Positions 33,419-42,619 are shown, counted from the stretch's first letter. The stretch: 64,000 nucleotides of DNA from Pseudoramibacter fermentans (GCA_009493725.1 VOGB01000004.1:682001-746000); one strand, 5' to 3'. Translations and numbers: made by a program. The notes: generated by a model not told the origin, from the letters alone.

Positions 33419-34726
33419 TTAAATGAAATATTCAAATTCTATTCCTTCAATTGAGACAATATCTTCTTCTTGAATGCCTTCTTTTTCAAGAGCAGCAAAA
33501 ACGCCTGCATCCTTTAATCGTTTTTGGAAATAACGCGTTGACGTCAGGTCGTCAAAATTTACTGAATGGATCAGCTGATCGAAATCTCCTGTTACAACAA
33601 AGACTTTTTCATCGCCTCTGTGCTGCACTTCGATCAAAAAATCTGGCTTTCTTCTCTTTAAAGAATATACCCGATTTGACGATTCGGAAGCGGCTTCTTG
33701 ATCTAACAGCGAAGATTTTTGATCCGGGATTTCTTTGAGTTTGGTAATTGTATATCCCAATAATTCATCAACGCCCTTGTTCGTTACCGAAGAAATAGCA
33801 AAAACTGGATAATTTTTCTCTTTAAGTTTCTGTGTAACCTCTTCAAGAACATTTTGATCTGCCATATCAGCTTTAGATAATACGACAATTTGCGGTTTAT
33901 CCAACATTTTAGGATTGTATTGCTTCAATTCATTATTAATTTTCTCAAAACAATTGATCGGGTCCTCACCGCTTAACAAGGCTGTTTCTGAAACATCCAA
34001 AAAATGTAAAAAGAGCTTAGTCCGTTCAATATGGCGCAGAAAACGAAGACCTAATCCGACACCTTCACTGGCTCCTTCAATGATACCTGGAACATCAGCA
34101 ATGACGAATGAATCGAAATTTTTCCACTCCACGACGCCTAAATTGGGATCGATCGTCGTAAACGGATAATTGCCAATTTTGGGGTTAGCCTTCGTCACCA
34201 CAGACAAAAATGTCGATTTCCCGACATTTGGAAATCCAAGCAATCCGACATCCGCGATCAACTTTAATTCAAGCAGCAGCGTGCGTTCTTCGCCCTTTGA
34301 TCCACCCTGAGCAAATCGTGGTGATTGGCGTGTCGACGTTGTAAAGTTATAATTACCCAAACCACCTCGTCCGCCTTGAGCGGCGACAACCGTCTGGCCA
34401 TCTTCGCAAAGATCAGCCAGTACTTCTCCGGTAGTCCGATCCTTGACAATTGTACCAACCGGTACTTTTACAATCACATCGCCGCCATTTTTTCCTGAGC
34501 TTTTGCTGGACGCGCCGTCACCGCCATCTGTCGCCTGAAATTTTTTCTTGTATTTAAATGGCGCGAGCGTACGCATACCGTAACTCGCCTGAATGATAAC
34601 AGAACCGCCTTTTCCGCCGTTTCCGCCGTCGGGTCCGCCCTTTGGAATATATTTTGCACGGTGAAAAGTCATTCCTCCGTGACCGCCTCGTCCGCCTTTT
34701 ACATAAATTTGAACTTGATCGATCAT
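33419..34726 (-). CDS. obg: Obg GTPase (CgtA)
   Basis: A 435-residue Obg. The glycine-rich N-terminal Obg domain (GGRGGHGGMTFHRAKY and later GGRGGLGN) is followed by the G domain with G1 GFPNVGKST (about 166-174), DVPGIIEGASEGVGLG and SKAD. The C-terminal OCT domain shows the SLKRRKPDFLIEVQ boundary region and ends EGIEFEYFI. It acts in late 50S assembly and stress control. GGGAG precedes the start. It follows rpmA after a gap of about 80 nt. Confidence 0.96.
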   Translation of the reverse strand: MIDQVQIYVKGGRGGHGGMTFHRAKYIPKGGPDGGNGGKGGSVIIQASYGMRTLAPFKYKKKFQATDGGDGASSKSSGKNGGDVIVKVPVGTIVKDRTTGEVLADLCEDGQTVVAAQGGRGGLGNYNFTTSTRQSPRFAQGGSKGEERTLLLELKLIADVGLLGFPNVGKSTFLSVVTKANPKIGNYPFTTIDPNLGVVEWKNFDSFVIADVPGIIEGASEGVGLGLRFLRHIERTKLFLHFLDVSETALLSGEDPINCFEKINNELKQYNPKMLDKPQIVVLSKADMADQNVLEEVTQKLKEKNYPVFAISSVTNKGVDELLGYTITKLKEIPDQKSSLLDQEAASESSNRVYSLKRRKPDFLIEVQHRGDEKVFVVTGDFDQLIHSVNFDDLTSTRYFQKRLKDAGVFAALEKEGIQEEDIVSIEGIEFEYFI

Positions 34727-34808
34727 AAATACTCCCAGAATTAATAAATTTCTTTAAATATGAATAAAAGCTGCCGCAGGACGCTGCGACAGCTCTCACT
34801 TGACTTAA

Positions 34809-35099
34809 TTATTCAGCTAAATTACGCGGATAAACAGAGCACTGTTTCTTATCACGCCCTAAACGTTCAAAAGCGACAACACCGTCAATTGTAGCAAAAA
34901 GCGTATCGTCTCCGCCTTTTCCAACGTTTTTACCCGGATGAATTTTTGTCCCACGCTGACGGACCAAAATATTACCTGCTAAAACGTGAGCGCCGTCACC
35001 TTTTTTAACGCCTAAACGTTTAGATTCGGAATCGCGGCCGTTCTTTGAACTCCCAACCCCTTTTTTATGAGCAAAAAGCTGTAAATCCATTTTTAACAT
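34809..35099 (-). CDS. rpmA: 50S ribosomal protein L27 with cleavable N-terminal extension
   Basis: A 96-residue L27. The N-terminus MLKMDLQLFAHKKGVGSSKN contains the Firmicute site LQLF/AHKKG cut by the protease Prp, whose gene is next upstream. Several upstream ATG or TTG codons are in frame; GGAGG lies eight bases before the ATG at 35099, which is chosen. Cleavage exposes the mature end that reaches the peptidyl-transferase centre. Confidence 0.96.
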   Translation of the reverse strand: MLKMDLQLFAHKKGVGSSKNGRDSESKRLGVKKGDGAHVLAGNILVRQRGTKIHPGKNVGKGGDDTLFATIDGVVAFERLGRDKKQCSVYPRNLAE

Positions 35100-35122
35100 G
35101 ATCATTACCTCCAATTTTTAAG

Positions 35123-35476
35123 TCAACGAGTTTCATCAACTTCGATGATATTTACAAAATCACTGTACGTTTCTGCGATTAACTGAATATTAATGAGATA
35201 GGTCTGAAGCAATGTTTTTAAATTACTTTGCCGTTCCTGCTCATTTTCAGCTGTAGATTGCGGCACACAAATGCTTGTTGCGCCTGATTCGTATTTTTCT
35301 ACGATCTCATTTTCAGAGTACTGCAAAACTTCAGTCATCCCGTTGATCAATGCAATCGTCAGGACAGAAACACCAGCACAAACAATATCCTTTCCACTAT
35401 CTTCATATCCACTATGGCCTGTTACATCAATATGTGTAATGGCTCCATCGTGATAAGTGATGCGGACTTGAATCAT
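35123..35476 (-). CDS. prp: Ribosomal-processing cysteine protease Prp
   Basis: A 117-residue Prp (YsxB family). The catalytic pair is H21 in VTGHSGYEDSGKD and C33 in IVCAGVSVL. Prp removes the N-terminal extension of L27, and the matching site is visible in the downstream rpmA product. Its ATG overlaps the rplU stop by one base. The order rplU, prp, rpmA is standard in Firmicutes. Confidence 0.95.
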   Translation of the reverse strand: MIQVRITYHDGAITHIDVTGHSGYEDSGKDIVCAGVSVLTIALINGMTEVLQYSENEIVEKYESGATSICVPQSTAENEQERQSNLKTLLQTYLINIQLIAETYSDFVNIIEVDETR

Positions 35477-35790
35477 TATTTTTCGATCGTTGTGATTTTA
35501 ACTTTCATGAAAGGCTGACGATGGCCTTGTTTGCGGCGATAGTCCTTTTTGGCTTTGTATTTATATACAATCACCTTTGGACTTTTGCAAAGTTCAAGCA
35601 CTTCACCTTTGACAGTCGCACCTTCTACAATCGGTGTTCCAATTGAAAGATCAGCACCTTCGCCAACGGCTAATACATCATCGAACGAAATTTCATCGTT
35701 GACTGAAACGTTCTTCAACTTTTCGATTTCGATCACATCATCTTTGGCAACGCGATATTGTTTGCCACCTGTTTTAATAATTGCGTACAT
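35476..35790 (-). CDS. rplU: 50S ribosomal protein L21
   Basis: A 104-residue L21, beginning MYAIIKTGGKQYRV, with the C-terminal KKDYRRKQGHRQPF signature. GAGGAGG lies shortly before the ATG. First gene of the cluster rplU, prp, rpmA, obg. A structured leader and a promoter precede it. Confidence 0.96.
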   Translation of the reverse strand: MYAIIKTGGKQYRVAKDDVIEIEKLKNVSVNDEISFDDVLAVGEGADLSIGTPIVEGATVKGEVLELCKSPKVIVYKYKAKKDYRRKQGHRQPFMKVKITTIEK

Positions 35791-35799
35791 GAAAATTCC

Positions 35800-35871
35800 T
35801 CCTCATACCAGTCTCGCCACTATAGGTACACGTTTGTTTAAACCATAAGTGAGCGGCTTCATAACGTGATT
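35800..35871 (-). promoter_or_regulatory. Probable L21 leader element
   Basis: The untranslated leader of rplU is about 75 nt. It can form a helix CACT-GGT with ACC-AGTG around an inner bubble, and ends GGCGAGACTGGTATGAGGAGG. Position and size fit the L21-leader family of Firmicutes, in which L21 is thought to control its own operon. A covariance search would decide. Confidence 0.6.
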
Positions 35872-35900
35872 AAGATATCATACTTATTCTTTAGCGTCAA
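35872..35900 (-). promoter_or_regulatory. rplU promoter
   Basis: On the minus strand TTGACG (35895-35900), 17 bp and TATCTT (35872-35877). Confidence 0.72.
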
Positions 35901-35910
35901 GTTTTTTACT

Positions 35911-37290
35911 TTATTTTTTAAACCGATATTTTTTCTGGAAATCAAAGCATTCCTCTGCTACCTTGCCAGATAAGACCAGTAAACAAATCAAATTCGGGAT
36001 CGCCATCAAACCATTCATCGTGTCGGAAATGTTCCAAACCGTCTGCAATGCTGTTGTCGCGCCCACATAAGTGATGAGAGAATAAATAATGCGGTAAATT
36101 TTTGTTGCAATAGGATGGTCAATTAAATATTCAAAGGATTTTTCCCCGTAATATTCCCATCCAAGTATTGTTGAAAAAGCAAATAATGCAATTCCAATTG
36201 TAACAATCAATGCACCGAAGTGTCCTAATGCGCTGGAAAAAGCAGCAATGGTCAGCCGCACACCTGTAATTGGATTTCCCTGTGCGTCCAGTTGTCCCAG
36301 TGTGCCAGATGATGCGATAACAAGTCCTGTAACGGAACAAATAATAATCGTATCAAAAAAAGTACCCGTCATATTGATGTATCCTTGACGTGAAGGGTGG
36401 TCTGTTTTGGCAGCAGCCGCCGCAATTGGCGCTGAACCTAATCCGGCTTCATTAGAAAAAACACCTCGTGCAACACCGTAGCGAAGTGCCTGTGCAATAA
36501 TCATGCCTCCCGCACCGCCAGCAGCTGCTCGCGTAGAAAAGGCCATTTGAAAGATTTTTTCAATTCCCGGGAGCAAATTGGCATGATTAATAATAATAAC
36601 GACAATACCAGCCAGAAAATAAAAAACGCCCATAATCGGCACGATCGTTCCGCATACGCGTCCGATACTTTGAATGCCGCCGACTAACACAATAAAAACC
36701 AGTACTAAGATAATTAAACCGGTAATCCAGTTTGGGACATTAAACGTGCTCAGTATTGCGTCAGAAATAGAGTTGGATTGTGTCATATTACCAATTCCAA
36801 AAGACGCTAACGAAGCAAAAAGTGCAAATAAAAAAGCTAAAATCTTGCCAATCTGCTTTTGCGGAAATCCCTGTTCCAATGCGTACATTGGACCGCCTGC
36901 CATTTGCCCATTGGCCTTTTTAACTCGATATTTTACAGCCAAAACCGACTCGCTGTATTTGGTGGATAATCCAAAAATAGCAGCAATCCACATCCATACT
37001 AACGCACCTGGGCCACCCAAAACCATTGCAGTCGCGACGCCAACAATATTACCTGTCCCAATTGTCGCCGCTAACGCTGTCATCAAAGATTGAAAAGGTG
37101 TAATGTCGCCGTTGGACCCATCTAGATACTCTGGTCTCGAAAAAACGGACTTAATCGCATATCCCAAATTCCGCCACGGTAAAAATTTCAATCGGATGGT
37201 TAAAAACACGCCTGTTCCAACTAACAAAGTTAGCATTACAGGGCCCCACACAAAATTATTTACTGCCGAAATAATCTCGTCAAAATTCAA
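35911..37290 (-). CDS. Sodium:alanine symporter (AGCS family)
   Basis: A membrane protein of 459 residues that imports alanine or glycine with Na+. It has about 11 helices and the family signature GGPGALVWMWIAAIFGLSTKYSE; other typical parts are ATIGTGNIVGVA and RGVFSNEAGLGSAPIAAA. The frame is open to a TTG at 37314, but AAGGG lies six bases before the TTG at 37290, which I prefer; both are TTG. A good promoter precedes it. It is a single-gene unit. Confidence 0.93.
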   Translation of the reverse strand: MNFDEIISAVNNFVWGPVMLTLLVGTGVFLTIRLKFLPWRNLGYAIKSVFSRPEYLDGSNGDITPFQSLMTALAATIGTGNIVGVATAMVLGGPGALVWMWIAAIFGLSTKYSESVLAVKYRVKKANGQMAGGPMYALEQGFPQKQIGKILAFLFALFASLASFGIGNMTQSNSISDAILSTFNVPNWITGLIILVLVFIVLVGGIQSIGRVCGTIVPIMGVFYFLAGIVVIIINHANLLPGIEKIFQMAFSTRAAAGGAGGMIIAQALRYGVARGVFSNEAGLGSAPIAAAAAKTDHPSRQGYINMTGTFFDTIIICSVTGLVIASSGTLGQLDAQGNPITGVRLTIAAFSSALGHFGALIVTIGIALFAFSTILGWEYYGEKSFEYLIDHPIATKIYRIIYSLITYVGATTALQTVWNISDTMNGLMAIPNLICLLVLSGKVAEECFDFQKKYRFKK

Positions 37291-37326
37291 TAATATCCCT
37301 TCTTTCAACGTCAAACTATTCTTGCT

Positions 37327-37355
37327 ATTTTAGCATAAAACCAATTCTCTGTCAT
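37327..37355 (-). promoter_or_regulatory. Promoter of the alanine symporter
   Basis: On the minus strand ATGACA (37350-37355), 17 bp and TAAAAT (37327-37332) with a TGC extension of the -10. Confidence 0.72.
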
Positions 37356-37438
37356 TTTAATCTTAACAATTAAATGATCTATACTTAATTATTCTAAACA
37401 AATGAGATGAAAACGCCAAAATCCAACAATAATCCAAT

Positions 37439-39835
37439 TCAATGTTTTCCCCAAAATGCATCCAGCCTTTCTCGAAGCTCCGAGATATTCCGAACGTGTT
37501 CCGGTGTATTAATGTATTTAGGAAACAATTCTTGATATCGTCTCTCTTTATAGCGATCGTCAATTAGAAGCGCAACGCCACGATCCACCTCTGTTCGAAT
37601 GACGCGTCCCATCGCCTGAAGCACTTTAGAAAATCCTGGATACATGTACGCGTAATTGTAGCCTTGATGGTTTTGATTTTGAAAATAATCGCGCAGCATG
37701 TCATTTTCTCGACTGATCATCGGAAGTCCTACACCAATAATAGCGACACCGATTAAAGATTCACCTGTCAAATCTATGCTCTCACCAAAGGAACTGCCCA
37801 AAATCGCAAAACCAACTAAACTCTTTTTCTGGTCTTGCTGGAATTGATCTAGATAAGCTTCTTTTTCTTCTGAAGACATCTCCTGGTTTTGACGAATAAT
37901 ATTTAACGGTTCTCGTTTGGCTTTCCCAATAAAATCTTGATAAACCAAATTCATATAGGCGTAGGAAGGAAAGTAAAATAAATAATTGCCTTTATGTCCT
38001 TGGACAAAGGCAATCAGCATTTCAGAAATCTGTTTAAATGTCTGCTGCCGGTATTTATATCGTGTCGAAATTTGATCCGCTGTCAAAACTAAAAAATGAT
38101 CGGCGTTGTAAGGTGAATCTAAATTAACTAGGGACATCTGAGTTCCGCCCAAAAAACGCTTGAAATAAACCAATGGAGATAAAGTTGCAGAAAAATAGAT
38201 GACGGATTGACACATCTGTGTACTGTCAAATATCGCCGAGGCTGGATCTAAGCAATGAATACCAATGTGAATATCGCTATGATCATCAGATACGGCAAAA
38301 GACGTTCGACTTTCCTCTCCATAGCTATCGCATATTACTAAAATGCGGCGGATTTCAAAATAAAAATCTAAAACTTTCTCATCGATTGATTTCCTTTGCT
38401 GCGTGAATTGAGAGATCATTCCATCCCCTGCCTGCGCTACTCTTCTAAGATGTTGTAATAACTCATTGGGAAATTGTTTTTCAACGTGCCACAGCTCATC
38501 ATGATCCGTTAATGCCACGCGCTCCTGCTCAAGATAATCGGCGGTTTTTGTCAAAGCCTTATAAAAACCATTAATTTGACGAACTTTTTTGCGGATTTCC
38601 AAAAAGTTCTTTTTGCAAATCAAATGATTGCTGTACATGTCTCGTACCCTCTCAACAAGGTGATGGGCTTCATCCACCAGCAAAATGGTCTTAACTCCAT
38701 TTTCACTTTCATTCAAACCTTGCAATGCAATGACCGGATCGTAAATGTAATTATAGTCTCCAATAATCACATCACACCATTGTCCCAAATACAAAGAAAG
38801 TTCAAACGGACATAAACAGTATTTTTTTGAAGCCGAGATGAGCTTTTGGCTATCAAATTTCTGCTCTGCGCGCAGTAATTCATACACTGCCGGTTTAACG
38901 CGATCGTAAAAATGATCTGCAAACTGGCAATCATCAGGATTGCACTTTCTGGTTTCTTTTAAACAAATTTTATCTTTAGCGACAAAAGTCACATATCGAA
39001 GGGATAATCCGCTTCTTTCCTGCAGGCATGTCAGCGCCTTTTCTACCGCCTCTGCACCGGTTGTTCTAGCTGTTGCATAATAGATTCGATTGCCATTTCC
39101 GCGAGCCAAAGCGTGCAGCGTTCCAATCAATATACCCATTGTTTTACCGATTCCCGTAGGTGCCTGGCAAACGAGCTTTCCTTTTTTTTCAATTGTTCGA
39201 TATACCGCGCTGGCAATTTGATGCTGTCCCTTTCTCCATCCTTCAAAAGGAAAAGGCATGTTTCGAATACTGTTATTCCTTTGAATCGTTAATTGATCTC
39301 GCAAATTGATCCATTTCGACCAGTCTTGAAACATCTTGTCGACATATTCGCATAGACTTTTAAATGAATCCTTCTCTTTGATTTGACGAATCGTGCCACT
39401 AGGAACCTGGTAAAAAGTCAGCTGTACTTCGATTTCTTTCAGTCGATTCTCACTGCACAGCATCCATGCATAGGTCCTCGCTTGAGCGAAATACTCCGGA
39501 TAGTCATTCTCTGAAATCATCATGACATTGCGCGTGGTCGTTTTGATCTCATCAACTAAAACAGGAATGCCATTTCGAAAAACGACACCATCTGCACGTC
39601 CCCACAAATTAAAAACATGATTATGAAAAATTCTTTGATATTTTAGTGTAACTTCTGCCTGATAAGAAGAACCCATGCTTTTTTGAAGCCTGCGGTGAAT
39701 CATCGCACCTTCTCGAGCGCGGCTGGCTCCTCCAAATCGCGTGTCGATACTGCCGTGCTGATAAGCGAATTCAACAAAGTCGCGGACAGAAAGTGTGATC
39801 ATGTTCTGATTTTGTTTGTCCTGTTCCTTTTGCAT
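37439..39835 (-). CDS. PD-(D/E)XK nuclease fused to an Fe-S DinG/XPD-type helicase
   Basis: A 798-residue fusion. Residues 1 to about 170 form a Cas4/RecB-like nuclease domain with GRADG (79-83, metal aspartate) and VDEIKTT (94-100, the E-x-K core). Then follows a superfamily 2 helicase of the Rad3/XPD/DinG type with Walker A APTGIGKTMG, DEAH box LLVDEAHHL, and the C-terminal motif VLQAMGRVIRTEVDRG. Four cysteines between motifs I and II (CLKETRKC, DDCQF, YCLCPF) fit a 4Fe-4S cluster. It should unwind 5' to 3' and may cut DNA in repair. ATG overlaps the preceding stop by one base (TGATG). Fusions of this kind are known in Firmicutes but poorly studied. Confidence 0.88.
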   Translation of the reverse strand: MQKEQDKQNQNMITLSVRDFVEFAYQHGSIDTRFGGASRAREGAMIHRRLQKSMGSSYQAEVTLKYQRIFHNHVFNLWGRADGVVFRNGIPVLVDEIKTTTRNVMMISENDYPEYFAQARTYAWMLCSENRLKEIEVQLTFYQVPSGTIRQIKEKDSFKSLCEYVDKMFQDWSKWINLRDQLTIQRNNSIRNMPFPFEGWRKGQHQIASAVYRTIEKKGKLVCQAPTGIGKTMGILIGTLHALARGNGNRIYYATARTTGAEAVEKALTCLQERSGLSLRYVTFVAKDKICLKETRKCNPDDCQFADHFYDRVKPAVYELLRAEQKFDSQKLISASKKYCLCPFELSLYLGQWCDVIIGDYNYIYDPVIALQGLNESENGVKTILLVDEAHHLVERVRDMYSNHLICKKNFLEIRKKVRQINGFYKALTKTADYLEQERVALTDHDELWHVEKQFPNELLQHLRRVAQAGDGMISQFTQQRKSIDEKVLDFYFEIRRILVICDSYGEESRTSFAVSDDHSDIHIGIHCLDPASAIFDSTQMCQSVIYFSATLSPLVYFKRFLGGTQMSLVNLDSPYNADHFLVLTADQISTRYKYRQQTFKQISEMLIAFVQGHKGNYLFYFPSYAYMNLVYQDFIGKAKREPLNIIRQNQEMSSEEKEAYLDQFQQDQKKSLVGFAILGSSFGESIDLTGESLIGVAIIGVGLPMISRENDMLRDYFQNQNHQGYNYAYMYPGFSKVLQAMGRVIRTEVDRGVALLIDDRYKERRYQELFPKYINTPEHVRNISELRERLDAFWGKH

Positions 39836-40137
39836 CAGTCTGTATCAGGTTCTGGTAAAGGCATCCATGCCGTAATTTGAGATGAAATGGTGCCATCTGA
39901 CTCAACGACTTGTCCATTATTAAAAATTACATTATCCATATCTTTGCTATTGGAATGGGTCAAGAAAATAAATACACCATTTGTTTGATAAGGTGGAATA
40001 TAAACAGCCAACGCCACTTCATGATCGGAGACGTGTGTAAAATTTTTCTGCGAAGACTGGTGCATAATGCTAACTAAACAAACTCGCTGCTGTTCCGGCA
40101 GCTTATCCTTGATTTTTATCCATTTCTGTTCTGCCAT
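39835..40137 (-). CDS. DUF551-like small protein
   Basis: A 100-residue protein with the DUF551 pattern: an N-terminal W-I-K-I-KDKLPE (about 6-15) and a C-terminal AWMPLPEPD. DUF551 proteins are frequent in phages and have no known function. GAGGAAG precedes the ATG. Its stop overlaps the start of the nuclease-helicase gene, so the two are translationally coupled. No phage genes are near. Functional partnership with the helicase is inference. Confidence 0.75.
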   Translation of the reverse strand: MAEQKWIKIKDKLPEQQRVCLVSIMHQSSQKNFTHVSDHEVALAVYIPPYQTNGVFIFLTHSNSKDMDNVIFNNGQVVESDGTISSQITAWMPLPEPDTD

Positions 40138-40160
40138 AATTAAACTTCCTCTCTATTTTT

Positions 40161-40661
40161 TTATATGAATAATCCGACTGCTAGGCCGCATGCCGCGCCG
40201 ACAAGCACATCAGAAGGGTAATGTACACCACCGACAATTCGAATAAGCCCTGTCAAAAAACTGATAATCAAGAGAAGCATCCCTAAAATTGGAAAAACCT
40301 TTACGAATGCCATCGCAATCACCACCGAAGAAAATACATGTCGACTCGGCATCGAACAGCCTTTTTTCTCTTTCACAATTAATGGATCAATTTTCCACGT
40401 CTGATAGGGTCTTGCACGATTAATACCCCTTCGAAATAAGCTTAAAAGTATAAAACTCACAGCAGGAAAAAATAAAATTCGCAAAAAAATCGAATCCTTC
40501 TGTATCCAAAGAAAAACAAGCAAAAGCGGATACATCACAAATGGAACGATTGTCAGTCCTCTGTTAACCTTCTTAAGCACCTTAACCGAATTGGGATGTT
40601 TCCGAAAGGGTCCGCTTATTTTTTCATAATAATATTGATAATTTTTTTCAGGATTTTTCAT
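40161..40661 (-). CDS. PAP2-family membrane phosphatase
   Basis: A 166-residue integral membrane phosphatase with about four helices. The three family motifs are RRGINRARPYQ (about 78-87), PSRH (105-108, in place of the usual PSGH) and GGVHYPSD (144-151, catalytic H147). Such enzymes dephosphorylate undecaprenyl pyrophosphate or phosphatidyl phosphates at the membrane. The ATG overlaps the HAD gene stop by four bases (ATGA). Substrate unknown. Confidence 0.88.
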   Translation of the reverse strand: MKNPEKNYQYYYEKISGPFRKHPNSVKVLKKVNRGLTIVPFVMYPLLLVFLWIQKDSIFLRILFFPAVSFILLSLFRRGINRARPYQTWKIDPLIVKEKKGCSMPSRHVFSSVVIAMAFVKVFPILGMLLLIISFLTGLIRIVGGVHYPSDVLVGAACGLAVGLFI

Positions 40662-41320
40662 TTGGAAAGGTTAAGATGTTCCATTATTTCCCAATGAGAT
40701 TGCACAACAGCATCTGCCTCAGAGGCGTCAACTAATGCAGCATCCGCACTGGCAAACAGCCATGCATCAGTACCGGCTTTCTTTCCAGCAACCATGCCAT
40801 TAGTTGCGTCGTCAATGACCAGACAATCCTCAGGGCGGACACCCATAATCGATGCAGCAGTTTCCATAATTTCAGGATCGGGTTTTCCCGCTTTTACGTC
40901 TTCTGAAGTAACGAATCCATCAATATACATCCTGATCTTTAAAAGATCAATCACCTTTTCGACAAGATATCGTTTTGATCCCGAAGCGATCGATAAATGG
41001 ATACCTGCGTTATGGCAAGCTTCAAAACATTCTTGGACCCCTGGAAAAACCGCCGGTCTTTCCTCTGGCACATCCAGCAAATCAAAATAACGTCGGCTTT
41101 CATATTCTGCCTGCGCTGCTGGGTCAATATCTAAATGATAAGTATCTCTCAAATATTGCCACCAATTTTCACAGCCACGTCCCATACTTTTCGCGATCTC
41201 ATTTTTCGTTGGCTGGATACCAGCTGCATGGTACATGTCAGCTTCAATACGCTTGTACAAACGTTCCGAATCTAGCAGGACACCATCCATATCAAAAATG
41301 ATTCCTTTGTATTGTTTCAT
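40658..41320 (-). CDS. HAD-superfamily phosphatase/phosphomutase
   Basis: A 220-residue haloacid dehalogenase-like hydrolase with a cap after motif I. Motif I is GIIFDMDGVLLDSE (nucleophile D10, acid D12), motif II is SIASGSK, and motif III/IV includes KPDPEIMETAA and CLVIDDATNGMVAGK. The form is near beta-phosphoglucomutase or general sugar phosphatases. No sugar genes adjoin, so the substrate is open. It is coupled to the downstream PAP2 gene. Confidence 0.88.
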   Translation of the reverse strand: MKQYKGIIFDMDGVLLDSERLYKRIEADMYHAAGIQPTKNEIAKSMGRGCENWWQYLRDTYHLDIDPAAQAEYESRRYFDLLDVPEERPAVFPGVQECFEACHNAGIHLSIASGSKRYLVEKVIDLLKIRMYIDGFVTSEDVKAGKPDPEIMETAASIMGVRPEDCLVIDDATNGMVAGKKAGTDAWLFASADAALVDASEADAVVQSHWEIMEHLNLSK

Positions 41321-41377
41321 ATATCCCTCACTTTATTTGCTTAAGATTATTATATCAAATTGTCTCTTGTAGCCAAA

Positions 41378-41425
41378 CAAAAAAGTGCAGCATCCAGAAA
41401 ACACCATGCTCTGAATACTGCACTA
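41378..41425 (-). terminator. Terminator after the cell-wall hydrolase
   Basis: On the minus strand AGTGCAG and CTGCACT form the base of a longer imperfect stem that is followed by six T residues. Confidence 0.8.
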
Positions 41426-41444
41426 TCATCATTCTAATGAACTT

Positions 41445-42431
41445 TTATTGACCTGCGTAACGCCAATATTGCGGATATGAACGCCAGCTTGTTCCAACAC
41501 TTGCTTCCGTACCTGTCTGGTCCCCAGTTTCTGGATGACCTCTGTTAGTATGGAATCCTGCGGATGTACCGCCTCCTAATGACAACTCAACATGACTGGA
41601 CGGATCAAGCATAATATCGCCGCGTTGTGGTGAACTGACACGTACCCAACCCGCACTTTGCAAAGCCGCTCCAAGATCATGCGTTGAATTCGCATTAATT
41701 GAAAAGCCCGCCATTCTCAGTGAATAAATAATTGAAGAGGAGCAGTCGAAATCTGGGCCCCAGCGGTTTGCTTGTGAGTAACCATGGCTGTTGTCATTAC
41801 ACAAAGCAACCATAATCTGAATGAATTTTTCAACTTTTGGGGAATTGGATGCCGCAATTGAACTGACATCTGCTGGTACGGAAAACGTCCCTGCACTGCT
41901 TGCTTGAGCGGAGAGCTCTGATAACTGTTTTGTGAGCTTTCCCTGCTGCGTCTGTTGGAGCTTTGTAATTTCTTCCTTCTGCTGCTGCAGCTTTTTCTGA
42001 TTTTCCTGAATCGATTTCGTCGATTCTTCAAGTTCCTTCTTTGCAGTGTCTGCTTTCTCTACAATTTGATTATCACTCGCGTATACATAGCGGATACTGG
42101 CCACATTACTTAACATCTGAGAAAAACTTTTTGCTGAGAAAATGTATTCAAGCGCAGAAGTCTGTCCCATCATATACATCGCACGAACGCGTTTGCCCAT
42201 CAACTTCTTCGCGGCCTTATATTCCGCTTCCCGCTGAGGAAGCAGCGCTTGGTTAATGGTCAATTCTTCGTTCGCTTTGTCGATTTGAGATTGAATGTCT
42301 TTTAATTTTTGAGTTGTTTGAGCCAGTTCCTGTTTTGATTGTTCGACATCCTGTTGAGTCGGCGCCGCCAAGGCGGAAATTGGTGTACAAATGATCGCTG
42401 CGGACAGGATGAACGCTATCAAACGCTTCAA
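41445..42431 (-). CDS. Secreted coiled-coil cell-wall hydrolase (NlpC/P60-like)
   Basis: A 328-residue exported protein. Residues 1-23 are a signal peptide (MKRLIAFILSAAIICTPISA, cut near ALAA). A long coiled coil covers about 28-180, as in PcsB or FtsX-associated hydrolases. The C-terminal domain has the cysteine-peptidase pattern of NlpC/P60: C230 in DFDCSSSIIYSLRMAG and H280 in DPSSHVELSLG. It should cut peptidoglycan cross-links during growth or separation. The start is TTG, with AAGGAG nine bases upstream. Single-gene unit with a terminator. Confidence 0.85.
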   Translation of the reverse strand: MKRLIAFILSAAIICTPISALAAPTQQDVEQSKQELAQTTQKLKDIQSQIDKANEELTINQALLPQREAEYKAAKKLMGKRVRAMYMMGQTSALEYIFSAKSFSQMLSNVASIRYVYASDNQIVEKADTAKKELEESTKSIQENQKKLQQQKEEITKLQQTQQGKLTKQLSELSAQASSAGTFSVPADVSSIAASNSPKVEKFIQIMVALCNDNSHGYSQANRWGPDFDCSSSIIYSLRMAGFSINANSTHDLGAALQSAGWVRVSSPQRGDIMLDPSSHVELSLGGGTSAGFHTNRGHPETGDQTGTEASVGTSWRSYPQYWRYAGQ

Positions 42432-42619
42432 ACTTTCACACTCCTTTATCCTATACTCTAAAATTCTATATTAATTAAGTTTAACGGATTATGGGCAAAA
42501 TTACAAATCAATTAAAAAAAAACTAAGGTTTTAAGCACCATGTTTATAAGTACATACTATTATTCGTAAATTTTTACTTAAAAGACAAGAATATGATGTC
42601 TCATACATAAAAAGTGCGG

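Noticed and set aside
36674..37093. A 139-codon plus-strand frame opposite the alanine symporter
   Set aside because: Shadow of a clear membrane transporter gene; no site or homology.
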